From contig CM074865.1 of NCBI GenBank assembly GCA_037501455.1, forward strand, positions 13,710,501-13,774,500: a DNA stretch of 64,000 nt. The letters run 5' to 3'. The position numbers and the translations under genes were made by a program. Position 1 is the first letter of the stretch. The number at the start of each line of letters is the position of its first letter. The notes beneath the pieces were generated by a model. It was not told the DNA's origin, did no database searches, and saw only the letters and a list, made by a program, of their open reading frames with translations. Shown in pieces: positions 46,445-57,218 of the stretch. The stretch comes from Lantana camara. Its lineage: Eukaryota > Streptophyta > Magnoliopsida > Lamiales > Verbenaceae.

Positions 46445-47965
46445 CTCGTACACACTTGTGAATATATTCGTACATAAATGGCCGAATTCCGCATCTAATT
46501 GGCCATATCTCGTATAATTTGTGGAAAACAATCTCGTACACACTTATCAATATGTTCGTACATAAATGGCCTAATGCCGCATCTAATTTGTCATATCTCG
46601 TGTAATTTTTGGAAAACAATCTCGTACACACTTATGAATATGTTCGTACATAAATGGTCGAATGTCGTATCTAATTGGCCATATCTCGTATAATTTCTGG
46701 AAAACAATCTCGTCCACACTTATCAATATGTTCGTACATAAATGGCCTAATGCCGCATCTAATTGGCCATATCTCGTACAATTTCTGGAAAACAATCTCG
46801 TATACACTTATCAATATGTTGGTACATGCATCGAATCGGCCATATCTCGTGTAATTTGTGGAAGACAATCGCGTATACACTTATGAATATATTCGTACAT
46901 GCATCTAATTTGTCATATCTCGTGTAATTTTTGGAAAACAATCTCGTACACACTTGTGAATATGTTCGTACATAAATGGCCGAATGCCGCATCTAATTGG
47001 CCATATCTCGTATAATTTATGGAAAACAATCTCGTACACACTTGTGAATATGTTCATACATAAATGGCCGAATGCCACATCTAATTGGCCATATCTCGTA
47101 TAATTTATGGAAAACAATCTCGTATACACTTATGAATATGTTCGTACATAAATGGCCGAATGCCGCATCTAATTGGCCATATCTCGTATAATTTCTGGAA
47201 AACAATCTCGTATACACTTATGAATATGTTCGTACATAAATGGCCGAATGCCGCATCTAATTGGCCATATCTCGTATAATTTCTGGAAAACAATCTCGTA
47301 TACACTTATGAATATGTTCGTACATAAATGGTCGAATGCCGCATCTAATTGGCCATATCTCGTATAATTTCGGGAAAACAATCTCGTCCACACTTATCAA
47401 TATGTTCGTACATAAATGGCCTAATGCCGCATCTAATTGGCCATATCTCGTACAATTTCTGGAAAACAATCTCGTATACACTTATCAATATGTTGGTACA
47501 TGCATCGAATCGGTCATATCTCGTGTAATTTGTGGAAGACAATCGCGTATACACTTATGAATATGTTCGTACATGCATCTAATTTGTCATATCTCGTGTA
47601 ATTTTTGGAAAACAATCTCGTACACACTTGTGAATATGTTCGTACATAAATGGCCGAATGCCGCATCTAATTGGCCATATCTCGTATAATTTATGGAAAA
47701 CAATCTCGTACACACTTGTGAATATGTTCGTACATAAATGGCCGAATGCCGCATCTAATTGGTCATATCTCGTATAATTTATGGAAAACAATCTCGTATA
47801 CACTTATGAATATGTTCGTACATAAATGGCCGAATGCCGCATCTAATTGGCCATATCTCGTATAATTTATGGAAAACAATCTCGTATACACTTATGAATA
47901 TGTTCGTACATAAATGGCCGAATGCCGCATCTAATTGGCCATATCTCGTATAATTTCTGGAAAAT
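46445..47965. repeat. 88-bp minisatellite, array 2 (~17 units, 674-bp higher-order repeat)
   Basis: Tandem units of 88 bp with occasional 66-78-bp variants. A block of units repeats as a whole with a 674-bp period: features at 46583, 46671 and 46905 recur at 47257, 47345 and 47579, including the shorter variant unit and its private differences (for example tcgcgtatacactt). Open frames on both strands simply follow the period and are not genes. The array ends in a block with aaaaaacaagtcaatacaac that also occurs at 49108-49127. Confidence 0.92.
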
Positions 47966-48093
47966 TTCCACGTACAAACTTATTAAAAAACAAGTCAATA
48001 CAACAAACACAAGTCACCACAACAAACACAAGTCAATACATCAAACACAAGTCACCACAACTGAAAGAAAAACTACGAATGAATTTGAACAAA

Positions 48094-50659
48094 CTAAGAA
48101 TCAAGGGTCTCTTTGCAACCACGGCGATTGTGACCCTTTCGCTCGCACCGTGAACATGTAATTGCTCTTTTGACAACCTGAGATGGTATTCTTTTTTGTC
48201 TCCTACGTCCGGGTTGAACTCTCACTTCGGGTGGATAAACAAATTGATCCTCTTTGTTTTCAACCAAAACCATCTCTCCACCTGTTGGTATGGGGTAGAT
48301 AGGCAACCTGTACACTTCTCTAAATGTCGCAACAGAATACGCTTCGTCACAAAATTCATATAACGAAAATCCTTTGTCCTCAATACAAGCACAAGCATGC
48401 CTACAAGCTATTCTGAATATCTGCCACTGCTTACAAGTACACGTTCTTGTTTCCAAATCCACGGCATAAGTTGACTTACCCTCGGTAACTTCAAACAGAA
48501 ACGGGCTTGCACGCTTTAAGGTCATTTTGCGACCCTCATTATAATTCTGCCTCAGTATCTCTTCTTGTTCAGGACATAGAAGTTCAATGTTGTATGTTTC
48601 TCCAAGATCGCGCCTATCCTTCATCATGGTCATTATTTGTACGCGTATCTGATCAACCATACCTAACTTAGGTAGAACCCTTGCATTAGTCACCCAGGCG
48701 TTCCAAGACTCCGCAACGTTGTTATTTATGACACCAAATCGTTCGCCCGAAAAGAGAGAGTTCGCCCAATTCTGTGGCTCTGATTGCAGGATGAAGTCTT
48801 CTGCACGAGGCATAGCTTTCACAATCTCAGCCACATATTTCTGGTAGTCATTGAACGAGGTAGTGTACGCGGCTTTTTGGAACATAAATTCCCAATGTTT
48901 TTTGTTCTTGTAAGGATAGAATCTGAGAATCTGCAAAAAAAAAAAAAAAAGGATTACATAGGACAGAATAAATACTACATAAAGTTTGAGATTTCTGGAA
49001 AACAATCTCGTATACACTTATCAATATGTTCGTACATAAATGGCCAAATTCCGCATCTAATTGGCCATATCTCGTATAATTTCTGGAAAAGTTCATGTTC
49101 CTTAATTAAAAAACAAGTCAATACAACAAACACAAGTTCATGTTCTGAATTAAATACTTCATGTTAACAAATAAGTCAATCAAATAAGTATGATGTTTCT
49201 TACCTGAGTCCGGAAATTGTCAACCAAATGCCGTAGGCAATACGCATGGTGGCTGCCAGGAAACACTATTGGGATGGCCTTCCGTAGACCAGAATGTCTG
49301 TCCGAGAAAAATGTATACGATCTAAAACTGATTATGCCTCGTGTCTGACTCGCTAATGCTTCATGCAATTTCCTACAAAACCATTCCCAATTGGCAACGT
49401 TTTCAGCGCTTACAACCGCATATGCGAGGGTGAAAAAACCATCATTGCCGTCCTTCGATACGGCAGACAAGAGACAGCCTTTGAAGTTATTCTTGATGTG
49501 AGTTCCATCCAGAAAAATCAACTTCCGGCAACCTCTCAGAAAACCAACTAGGCATGCATGAAAGCAAAGAAACAGCCTCGTGAATTTTTTGCTATTATCC
49601 ACCTCATAATCAGCAAAACTCCCCGGATTTGTTTGTTTAACGGCATCACAATACCATCTCACTCGATCATACGATTCACCATCATACCCATGGATATCAT
49701 ACATAGCTATTTCTTTACCCTTCCACACCCGTTTGTAAGGGATTTCAACACCATAATCCCTTTCTAAATCGTCTTTCATTTCTTTAGGAGAATACTTGGG
49801 ACAAGTTCTAACCTTATCTTTCACAAGGTTTGCAATCCAATTAGCATCAGCTCTAGGATGACCCTTCGACATCAAAATACCCTCTCGACACGTGTGCTGC
49901 AAGCAACATTTTCTTATTGCAAATTTTAAGTCTTTCTTGCCATAGGATGCATAGATACGCCATTTACAATTCCTATCGAGACACGCCGCTATGATCTTCG
50001 AACTATCGTTTTTAACATACTTGAATGAACGATGGATAGCCACGGAGTAATTTTTCAGTTTTGTCCGAAACTCACCCGCATCGCTGAACCCTTGGCCTAC
50101 CCCGGTTATGCACATACTCCACGGATCTCGGGAATTAGAAGCCATAGCCTCAGATTGGGGTGTAAGTGACGTTCTCACATCTTCTCCTCGGTACCTAACA
50201 AGGCTGCCAAACAAAACAATGTAGCAAAATACAACAAGTCAGTTTCATCATTGTAGCAAAATACAACATGTCAGTTTCATCATTGTAGCAAAATACAACA
50301 TTGTAGCAATTTACAAAGTACCTGAACCCAGTCGATCCCAGATGCTCGGTTTCATCATCCCTATCAGTGGCCTTAATATCAACATATGTCAAATTGAACG
50401 TTTTATGTAGATCAATCATGTTATAAACATCTTCATCACTCAATAACCTAACTTCATGATCCTTAGCATGAGGCGCAATGTAGGTCAATCTTAATTCATT
50501 CATGTTTACCTCAGGCCAACAACCACATACAATTGTCTTCAAAGTCGTCAAATTAAAGTCGACCCTAATTGAGATTACCTGCATTTTGTGATTATAACGA
50601 ATACCACCAAGAAGACGCACAGGTGTGCTACATTCACCAACTTCATGTGGGCTACCCAT
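48094..50659 (-). CDS. MULE transposase of MULE 2, three exons, intact
   Basis: Exons 50659-50322, 50203-49204 and 48930-48094 give 2175 bp, exactly 725 codons with TAG, so 724 residues; all borders are GT/AG. The N-terminal part (residues 1-113) resembles the PB1-like region seen before plant MULE transposases. Then come a DNA-binding domain ([34 protein letters not shown]), the transposase core with [12 protein letters not shown] (first Asp), [11 protein letters not shown] (second Asp), CLRHLVDNF and [11 protein letters not shown] (likely Glu), a SWIM zinc finger [20 protein letters not shown], and a CCHC knuckle [14 protein letters not shown] near the C-terminus. All key residues are present. 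The second intron (49203-48931) contains a copy of the 88-bp minisatellite and ends in a 16-base pyrimidine run. Confidence 0.9.
48985..49130. repeat. minisatellite unit in the transposase intron
   Basis: About 100 bp of the 88-bp unit (ggaaaacaatctcgtataca to tataatttctggaaa), followed by the same aaaaaacaagtcaatacaac-containing tail that ends array 2. It lies entirely inside intron 2 of the transposase gene. The repeat therefore occurs both between the two genes and within one of them. Confidence 0.85.
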
Positions 50660-51148
50660 GTCTAATGCCGAAACAGAGGCAACAATTAATTCAGCAAACT
50701 GAGCTAAAAAATGGTGAAAGGAAAGAATTAATTCAGAGGCAACAATTAATGCCGAAACAGAGGCAACAATTAATTCAGAAATTGCCTGAGATTAGCAACG
50801 AGGGGAGTCAATAATCAGTCCTACATTTCGTCGGCGAAGGTCGTCGGAGCCGATTACAATAAATTGCATCGACGGGATCTGCGAGAGAGATGGCATCTTC
50901 TAAATGTGCAGAGAAATTGTAGGACAGGTTGGTACGCTAGGCAAGATGGAGTCGTCGCCGGAAACCCACCGGGAACGTCTTCAAATCGGCGCCGGCGGTA
51001 GAACACTTTCTTCCTCAGCGTTGCACCGATCCCCTTTTCCTTTTTTCTGGTTGTCAATGTTGAAATATACAATAACAATAATAATAGTAATAAAGGTGGG
51101 TAATATTATTAATGGTTAATCACTCAATTAAGTTATTAGGGGTTAATC
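50660..51148. other. right subterminal region of MULE 2
   Basis: Non-coding. It includes a short direct repeat family, gaggcaacaattaattcaga and the related gccgaaacagaggcaacaat (50672-50790), then the GC-richer stretch 50820-51050 that probably holds the transposase promoter and 5' UTR. Confidence 0.5.
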
Positions 51149-51262
51149 GCCAACAGGGGTTGACCAAGTGGTTTGAGGGTTGATTTTCGAAGGTAAAGAC
51201 CCGAGTTCAAATTCCTCTGGCCACTTGGGGTGTGTGTGTTAAAAAAAAAAAAAAAAAAAAAA
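51149..51262 (+). mobile_element. short tRNA-derived SINE with poly-A tail
   Basis: An 18-bp perfect target duplication agttattaggggttaatc is at 51131-51148 and 51263-51280. The ~91-bp body carries an A-box-like tgaccaagtggtttg and a B-box-like gagttcaaattcc, as in RNA polymerase III promoters of tRNA-Leu/Ser type, and ends with 23 A. The perfect duplication and long A tail suggest a recent insertion into the end of MULE 2. Confidence 0.85.
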
Positions 51263-51412
51263 AGTTATTAGGGGTTAATCACTCAATTAAGGCCATTAGG
51301 GAGCAAATAAAAATTCAAACTTTGATTTGGGGAGTTAGTAGGGATGGGCTAAAAATGAGGGAGTGAATGAGGATTTTAACAAACCTTGGGGAGATAACAA
51401 AGACAATCCCTT

Positions 51413-52314
51413 TTAAATTTCATATTATAATTTAAATTTTTTTGCCATTTTCATTCAATTTGGGCCCCAAATTGAAAATTCCCCAATTTTTAATGAGGTG
51501 GTTGGGAGATTTTTTTGGCTGATTCATCTATAAAACTTACCTAACGTCCACGTGAAAGGTTGACGTGTAAATTAAAAAATAAAAAAATAAAAATACATAA
51601 ACATAGCAAATTAAAAATATATATATATATATAATAAAAATACATTAAAAAAAAATTGCAAAAAAAAAAAAAAAATGCAATTTCAGATCATCTTCACCAC
51701 CACAACAGCAAATGGTTGTCGGACAACCGTACCCATCCGACCGCCCATAATTTGAGTTTGATACTTTGATTTCTTCCATTTCTTCTTTTATTTTTCCTGA
51801 AATTTTGTTGTTGTTGTTGCGAAGAAAAGGACGTAGGGGATGGTTGGGGCTGATGAAAAAAATGTATGGTGGTGGTGGTGAAGAGAAATTTTTGGGGTGA
51901 TGGGGGTTAGGTGCGGTTGGTGAGGTGGGTATGGGATGTTATGGATGGTTAGGGACGGCGATTAGTGGCGCCAGATCTGTGGGTAGGGAGGCCGATTTAG
52001 GGGTGGTTTGCGCGTGCCGGATTTGGGGGCGGCAGCAGAGACTGCTGATGCGGGCTGGGGCGGCGGCGATTTTGGGTTCCCGACGGTGAGGGGGGGGATA
52101 GGGTTTCGGCGGGGCGGCAGCGGCGACGAGGAGGGCAGTGCTGAGGAAGACGGTGGCGGAGGGGAGGCGGTGAGTGAGGAAGATGGCAGCGGTATGTATG
52201 TATATTATTATTGTTATCATTTTTTTGTTAGAAAAATAATTATATTATATTTGTTTTATTTGATAAAATTTTATTATAGAATATTTTTTAATTTTTTATA
52301 TTGTCATATGTATA
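51413..52314. other. intergenic, AT-rich then GC-rich block
   Basis: No supported gene. 51420-51690 is AT-rich with (ta)n and poly-A runs. 51800-52200 is G-rich (ggtggtggtg; ggcggcagcgg; gaggcggtgag) and could be a fragment of a gene's 5' region, but I recognise no protein in it. Confidence 0.4.
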
Positions 52315-52730
52315 TCTATACTATTTATTAAGTAAGAGACCCAAGTTTGGTCTCTTGGACTCTAAAAATAATTTATTTTCTATTTATTTATTTATTGATT
52401 TCTTCCTACTTTATCTCTTACACGTTTTATGAATTTCTCTTTTCTGTCTAATTATTTCTCTTCTTAACTTCTCTCTTTTTTTTTTATCGATTGCATTCTT
52501 TTTCTTTTTTTTTTTAATTTTAATTTTTATCACTTTTCAGTTATATTTTAAATTTTTATAATTATTAATATAACATTATCTTATACTACTTATTTATTTT
52601 TTATCATAACTTAGCGATTATATTAAAAATAACTATAGAATATATATTTAATGAAAACTTTTTAATTTTAATATATCTATACAATAATTATCTTTTATTT
52701 GCACATGCATCGAATGTGCAAAATTACTAG
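52315..52730 (+). mobile_element. non-autonomous Helitron, 416 bp
   Basis: 5' end TCTATACTATTTATTAAG directly after an A. The 3' end CTAG is directly before a T, preceded by a 9-bp-stem hairpin (TTTGCACAT 52698-52706 pairing with ATGTGCAAA 52714-52722) and five bases. This is the full set of Helitron marks: TC start, CTRR end, 3' hairpin, insertion between A and T, no target duplication. It has no Rep-helicase coding. Followed by a (ta)n(tg)n microsatellite (52732-52752). Confidence 0.78.
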
Positions 52731-52731
52731 T

Positions 52732-53380
52732 ATATATATATGTGTGTGTGTGTTTTTTTGTAAATTTCTGCATGGCATCCACCTGCTCTTTATTTAGTCC
52801 AGTCAATCAAAAGAATCCCAAATTAGGCCCGAAATCTTGTCATGTCAGTAAAAATTGAAAATTTTTTAATTTCGGGGCCAAAATCGGACAAAAATTACAA
52901 AAAATTTTAAATTACAGGACAAAATTGGAAACGCGATATCAAAAAAGATTGAACTTCAAAAAGGTGTAAATTACAAGACGATTTTCGTAATTTTACCTTT
53001 TTAATTAGCATCTTTCTTGAATCTTCTGGTTTTGTTTAGCATCATTGTTAATGGTTGTTAGAATCTTATGTTTCGTTTGGTGAGGTTCCACGGATAATCA
53101 GAGACGGAACTAAAATTTTATATAAGGGGAGACAAAAATTAAAATATCTAAAATGAAGGGGCGTGAAATTAAATATTTGAGGAACAAAAATACAAATATA
53201 TCAAAATATACATATAAAAATAAAATGTAATTTCCCAATAATTATGACTTAACGGAACCCTAAGGAACACAAACGGTTCTCAAAATTAGGGACTAAAATA
53301 TAATTTTTCAATAATTATGAACTGCTTTGTAATTAAGCCTAAATGCAGGGTAGTTATATATAACTCTCCCACGGATTAAA
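52732..53380. other. AT-rich intergenic DNA with a microsatellite
   Basis: Starts with a compound microsatellite, tatatatatatgtgtgtgtgtg. No gene seen after it. Confidence 0.5.
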
Positions 53381-53384
53381 TTAT

Positions 53385-53705
53385 GCCGTTGGAGTCGTTA
53401 AATTAAACTGCAAGGTTGCCGTTTTGTTTGTTAGAGGTTTATTCAGTAGAAAAGCTATGAATTCATTGGTTTTGGGGCTGAGATGGAAAACCAATGGGAA
53501 AGTTCCGTTGATAATTGCAAGATTAATATACCGTCGAAAATCCGTTGGTTTCAACGAAAAACCAACAGAACATATCCGTCGGTTCCAAATTCCGATGAGG
53601 ATTTTTCCTACGGACTCCTGTTTGTCGGTTGTCCATTGGTTCTCCGACACAAATCTATTTTTCCAATGGAAAACTAATAGAATTTTTAAAAATTTCGTCA
53701 TTTTT
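53385..53705. repeat. block of inverted short motifs (ccgttggttt / aaaccaac), possible DNA-transposon end
   Basis: At least eight copies of variants of ccgttggt, cattggtt or their complements (for example aaaaccaatggg, aatccgttggtttc, gaaaaaccaacag, ccgtcggttcc, ggttgtccattggttctcc) occur in about 300 bp, on both strands. Such subterminal repeats are typical of CACTA-type elements in plants. I did not find CACTA termini or a 3-bp duplication, so the class is a guess. Confidence 0.4.
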
Positions 53706-53797
53706 TTGGGTCGATTTTCAACAAATTTTTATAGTGAATATAACCGTTATAACAATTATATTTGGTCAAAAAATGACAGTTGAAAATTTTTGGTGAA

Positions 53798-53960
53798 AAT
53801 ATTACACTTAACCCCCAAATTAGTATAGTCAAATCAACCCCCAGGTGCAACATGAGAATTAAAAAATTGATCAAAATCAAAGGAGGATATTTCGGGTTTT
53901 CATTAAAATTTTTGCTAATGTCTACAATTTTTTAATAGAAATGGGATTAAGTGTAATTAC
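53798..53960. mobile_element. candidate MITE, ~163 bp
   Basis: Left end TATTACACTTAACCCCCAA and complement of the right end TAATTACACTTAATCCCAT form ~17-bp inverted repeats with two or three differences. A related motif recurs near 54085 (ggggctagatgtaattaa). No clean target duplication was fixed. Confidence 0.5.
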
Positions 53961-55064
53961 TTATTTTTTGAAGGTGGCATCTGTAATTTAATATAAAAAT
54001 GATAACTAATTGTAATTTTTTTTGGTAGAACAATAGAATTTTTTTGGTAGAAATAACTAATTGTAATTATTACATCTAATATGGGGCTAGATGTAATTAA
54101 CCATTAAATAATAATAAATAAAGTTGATTGGTAAGTGGTACCATTGTATTTAGCCTACTGACATATATGTTCAATTATTTGAGAGGTTTATTTTGATAAA
54201 AAAAACTTATAAAATATTAAAATAAAATTTCTTGAATTTATAGTAAACATCTTTAAAATAAATTGAAAAATACCTAATACACTCAAAGCTAATATCTGAT
54301 ATAAAAAAAAAATCAACATAGATAATATGACAATTATTTATGGATTATATAGATAATTAATATAAACATTAACGTACAAAAAATTTTGCATCCTAAGTTT
54401 CTCTGATCGCTAAATATTTTTTATTGATTGCATCTTAAGTTTCTCTGGCCACTAAATATATATTTTTTGAGCTCTGAGTGAATACTTATCGGTTTCTATA
54501 TATCTACTTTTTTTTTTTTTTTCATTGAATAATAATTAAAGTATAAAATAAAAGGACAAAAATGCAAGAGTATCCCCAAAACACTTTAATCTATTGTATC
54601 AAATAAAAAATTATGCTCTTGTTGCTAAGTTAGTATCCAGCCAATTGCATATATTAAACCGTAGATTGAGATAACCTAATCATGCCTAATCTAAGCTAAA
54701 AAACCCGTAATAAGTTAGCTCCAATTAACTCAAAAAATCTCATTTCACATATCAAACATTCTCTTACTAGATTGTGATTTATGTGTTTGTTTATTTCTGT
54801 CATAATTTACCTCCTTATTTCTTCCATGCACAACAGACCTTCATCTTAATTTTTAAAGATACAAGATCCATAAAAAGAGTATTTATTTCAAAGAGCTACT
54901 TGGACATCTTTTAAAGTAATCGTATCTCTACCATACAAAATAATATCTCAAGACAGGAGGTAAAGAACACAACACCACTAATGCCAGATCATCATCATCA
55001 TATTTAACTTCAAAATTCTTCAAATCGGTAGCAATTATTTGAAGTTATTAAATATGAGACTGAA
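53961..55064. other. AT-rich intergenic DNA
   Basis: About 1.1 kb, more than 70% A+T by eye, without a credible gene. A direct repeat gcatcctaagtttctctg near 54388 and gcatcttaagtttctctg near 54430 is the only structure noticed. Confidence 0.45.
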
Positions 55065-55830
55065 TTGAACTATCTTCAACCATCTTGCAAGAGTAAAGAA
55101 GTTGTTTTAAACACAACTTATTTCTCAGATTCTTTTTCATACAAATCTCCTCTAATTTATGCCACAATTTTGCAGCATCCTCTTTTTTTAATCACGTTTT
55201 GTAGGATTTCGTTAGACAAATACAATAGAATATGCGCTACAACTTTTCTGATAATTTTATCTTTTGTGTCATCAATCCAATTTGCAGGCATCTTGCCTTT
55301 TCCTAGCAAAGCATCATCGAGATCCATCTGTGTCAAAGCCGGTAACATCCTCGTTTTCCATAATGAAGAACGGATTTTGCTTGATCAAACTTTTCGATTT
55401 CGTATTTAATGGATAACATCCCAATAAAACAAAAAATATTTGAACCTATCTTGCTCTAATACCAGTCTATTACGAAATAAACTCGAATTTAATAAACAGA
55501 AGCAAACAACAAATATACACAAGGATTTATGTGGTTTGCCAATTTGGTTACTTCCATTAGTGAGAAAGAGAGAGATTAATTTACTATTTTGAAAGAGATA
55601 TAAAATAAAGAGATAATCGAGGGGCTCTCAAAATCTGAAAAATGAATGCAAAGAAAACCAGGTTTTTTTTTCTTCTGCAGAAACTTCTCACTGAAAAAGA
55701 TGTTTCCTGGGTGGGTTCGAAAACTAATTGTAAAATCACCTCTATGAAAATTCCCTAAGACTTGTGGACCTTTAAAGTTGATGGGTCTCAATATAGGGTA
55801 CAGAGTCCAATCACTTTAGAATTTGTTTAA
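55065..55830 (-). mobile_element. truncated copia element: gag start, primer site, LTR part
   Basis: Minus strand. 55348-55157 encodes the copia-gag phrase MDLDDALLGKGKMPANW followed by LSNEILQNVIKK. The primer site reads GACTGGTATTAGAGCAAG (complement of about 55451-55468), close to the initiator-Met type. Beyond it (55470 onward) lies LTR-like sequence with acaaacaa-type A-rich text, reaching to about 55830. No pol and no second LTR. It appears cut on both sides. Confidence 0.62.
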
Positions 55831-55849
55831 GGTAGGGAAACTCAATGAT

Positions 55850-57218
55850 GACCACCGGAAAAGATGGAGGGTTCAACCTGCTAGGACAAACACCAAAGAA
55901 ACAGAGGTCAGACGGCCAAGCTGGGGGAACTGGGGGTGATTCCTAGTTTGGCTCTCCGACGCTCAAGTCAGACGATGATCTGAAAGATGTGAAAAATGAA
56001 GAATGTAAAAACTTCAGTGATGAGTGATTGCTTACAGAGAAGGAGATGAAGTCCAGTATTTATAGTTGAGGGTCAGGGACCCTTTGGTAATTTGTCCCCT
56101 TGTGGTCCTGCCCTAATGTCGCCTTCACACGTGGCGCAATGAGGAGAAACCTAGGAGGAATCTCCTGCAAAAGCTGACGTAAAAGGTGGTGCGGGTAACA
56201 GTGGTAGGTGCGTGGACACGTACGGGGTATCAGAGAGCCATTTTGGGTTGGTAACGAGGGCCATTAGCGCGCTCATGTTAACCATGTATCTGATAGACCA
56301 GCGGACCGAGGGTTGATCCGGGCCAAGGCGATGAGATGAGGGGGAGCTGGGTCCCTTGGTTCGCTTGCATGCAGAAGCACATACGAGGGGAGTGAGCACT
56401 CGTGGGTGACTCCCCTGGTGACCTTGGGTCTCACTTAGGATCGCTGGTTGGAGAGCTGCTTATGACAGCAACGTGTCTCGTGGAAACGATGACACATGTC
56501 ACTCATGGTCTCAGTACTTCGAGGGAGAGGACGCTCGTAGGAGACTTGTTTCGGGGATCATGAGGCCATGTGTCAGTTGCTGACGGCGCCACGTGTCAAA
56601 ACATGGGCCAAGCGGATCTTGACCCTATCATTTGGCCCCCCCAATTCTGTAGTCCTTAGTAATAAGGGCTGTAGAATTTTAGTCTTCTCAACGCTTCGAG
56701 GGGGACGCTCGTTTTGAGGACTTCGCGTGTGGTGAAATCCTCTTCTGACAAGGAATTAAATGGAAGTCATTTCGAATGACTGCTAGTGGGGCCCAGCATT
56801 AAATGCTGATGTGTGAGTGGGGGCGATTCTCAAGGAAACAGCGCTTGAATCTCGGGGAGTGGGCAACGTTTTACCAAAGTGGGCGGTTTTCAAGGCGGGA
56901 AATGATTGCCTTTTTGAAATTGAATGTCAGAAACGTACCAACCTCTTCTCCTATAAGTAGGGGATCCCAAATCATTCTAAACCTTTGCGCATTCAAAACT
57001 TTCAGAGCACATTTTTTGACCTCCAAAGCAATCTGCAGAGAAATTCCCAGCAATAAGAAATCTCAAGAACCTTTTCACCGTAAGTAATCTTCTCCTTCTT
57101 TCTAACTTCTTCCTGCTAACCCTAGTGTAATAGGACTAATCTTCCCAGAACTTCACTAGCTTCCCCAAGTTTCCAAATCCTCAGAACCTCCCAAAAACTC
57201 CTCTGAACTCTAAAAACC
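55850..57218 (+). promoter_or_regulatory. LTR-like promoter region of the adjacent retroelement
   Basis: Region before the gag-like gene at 57219. TATA box TATAAGTA at 56952-56959, with a likely start about 30 bases later. G-box/ABRE-type motifs upstream: acacgtggc at 56127-56135 and cacgtgtc at 56590-56597, plus further acgt cores. Contains ctatcatttggcccccccaa near 56625. A GTAAGT donor near 57081 suggests an intron in the leader. I read it as a 5' LTR plus leader; the matching 3' LTR is absent. Confidence 0.5.

Larger units (their letters stand above)
41679..51412. mobile_element. MULE 2: Ulp1-carrying MULE (KI/Kaonashi-like), both genes intact
   Basis: About 9.7 kb with a plus-strand Ulp1-domain gene (42568-45319) and a minus-strand MULE transposase (48094-50659) pointing at each other, and a minisatellite between them. 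The ends are only weakly inverted-repeated: GGAGAATCCTCAATAACTCC at 41679 against the complement of the right end, GGATTGTCTTTGTTATCTCC at 51412. Several later blocks also align loosely (AACTCCCCCATTTGT with CACTCCCTCATTTTT). I could not fix a clean 9-bp duplication, so the ends are approximate. Plant MULEs that carry a Ulp1 protease and lack strong TIRs are known as Kaonashi (KI-MULEs). A SINE lies at 51149-51262 near the right end. Confidence 0.8.

Noticed and set aside
45593..47803. Many 60-117-codon open frames such as [15 protein letters not shown] repeated in series on the minus strand
   Set aside because: They follow the 88-bp tandem unit and recur once per unit, on both strands. They are by-products of the minisatellite, not a gene family.
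45545..47965. CRISPR-like array of regularly spaced repeats
   Set aside because: There are no unique spacers; the entire 88-bp unit is repeated, and the genome is a plant.
51155..51225. Possible tRNA gene (A-box and B-box present)
   Set aside because: The acceptor stem and anticodon arm do not form, and the sequence is followed by poly-A and flanked by an 18-bp duplication. It is a SINE.
51939..52331. Gly/Ala/Pro-rich frames on both strands near 52 kb
   Set aside because: They come from a G-rich low-complexity block. No recognised protein and no start or splice context.
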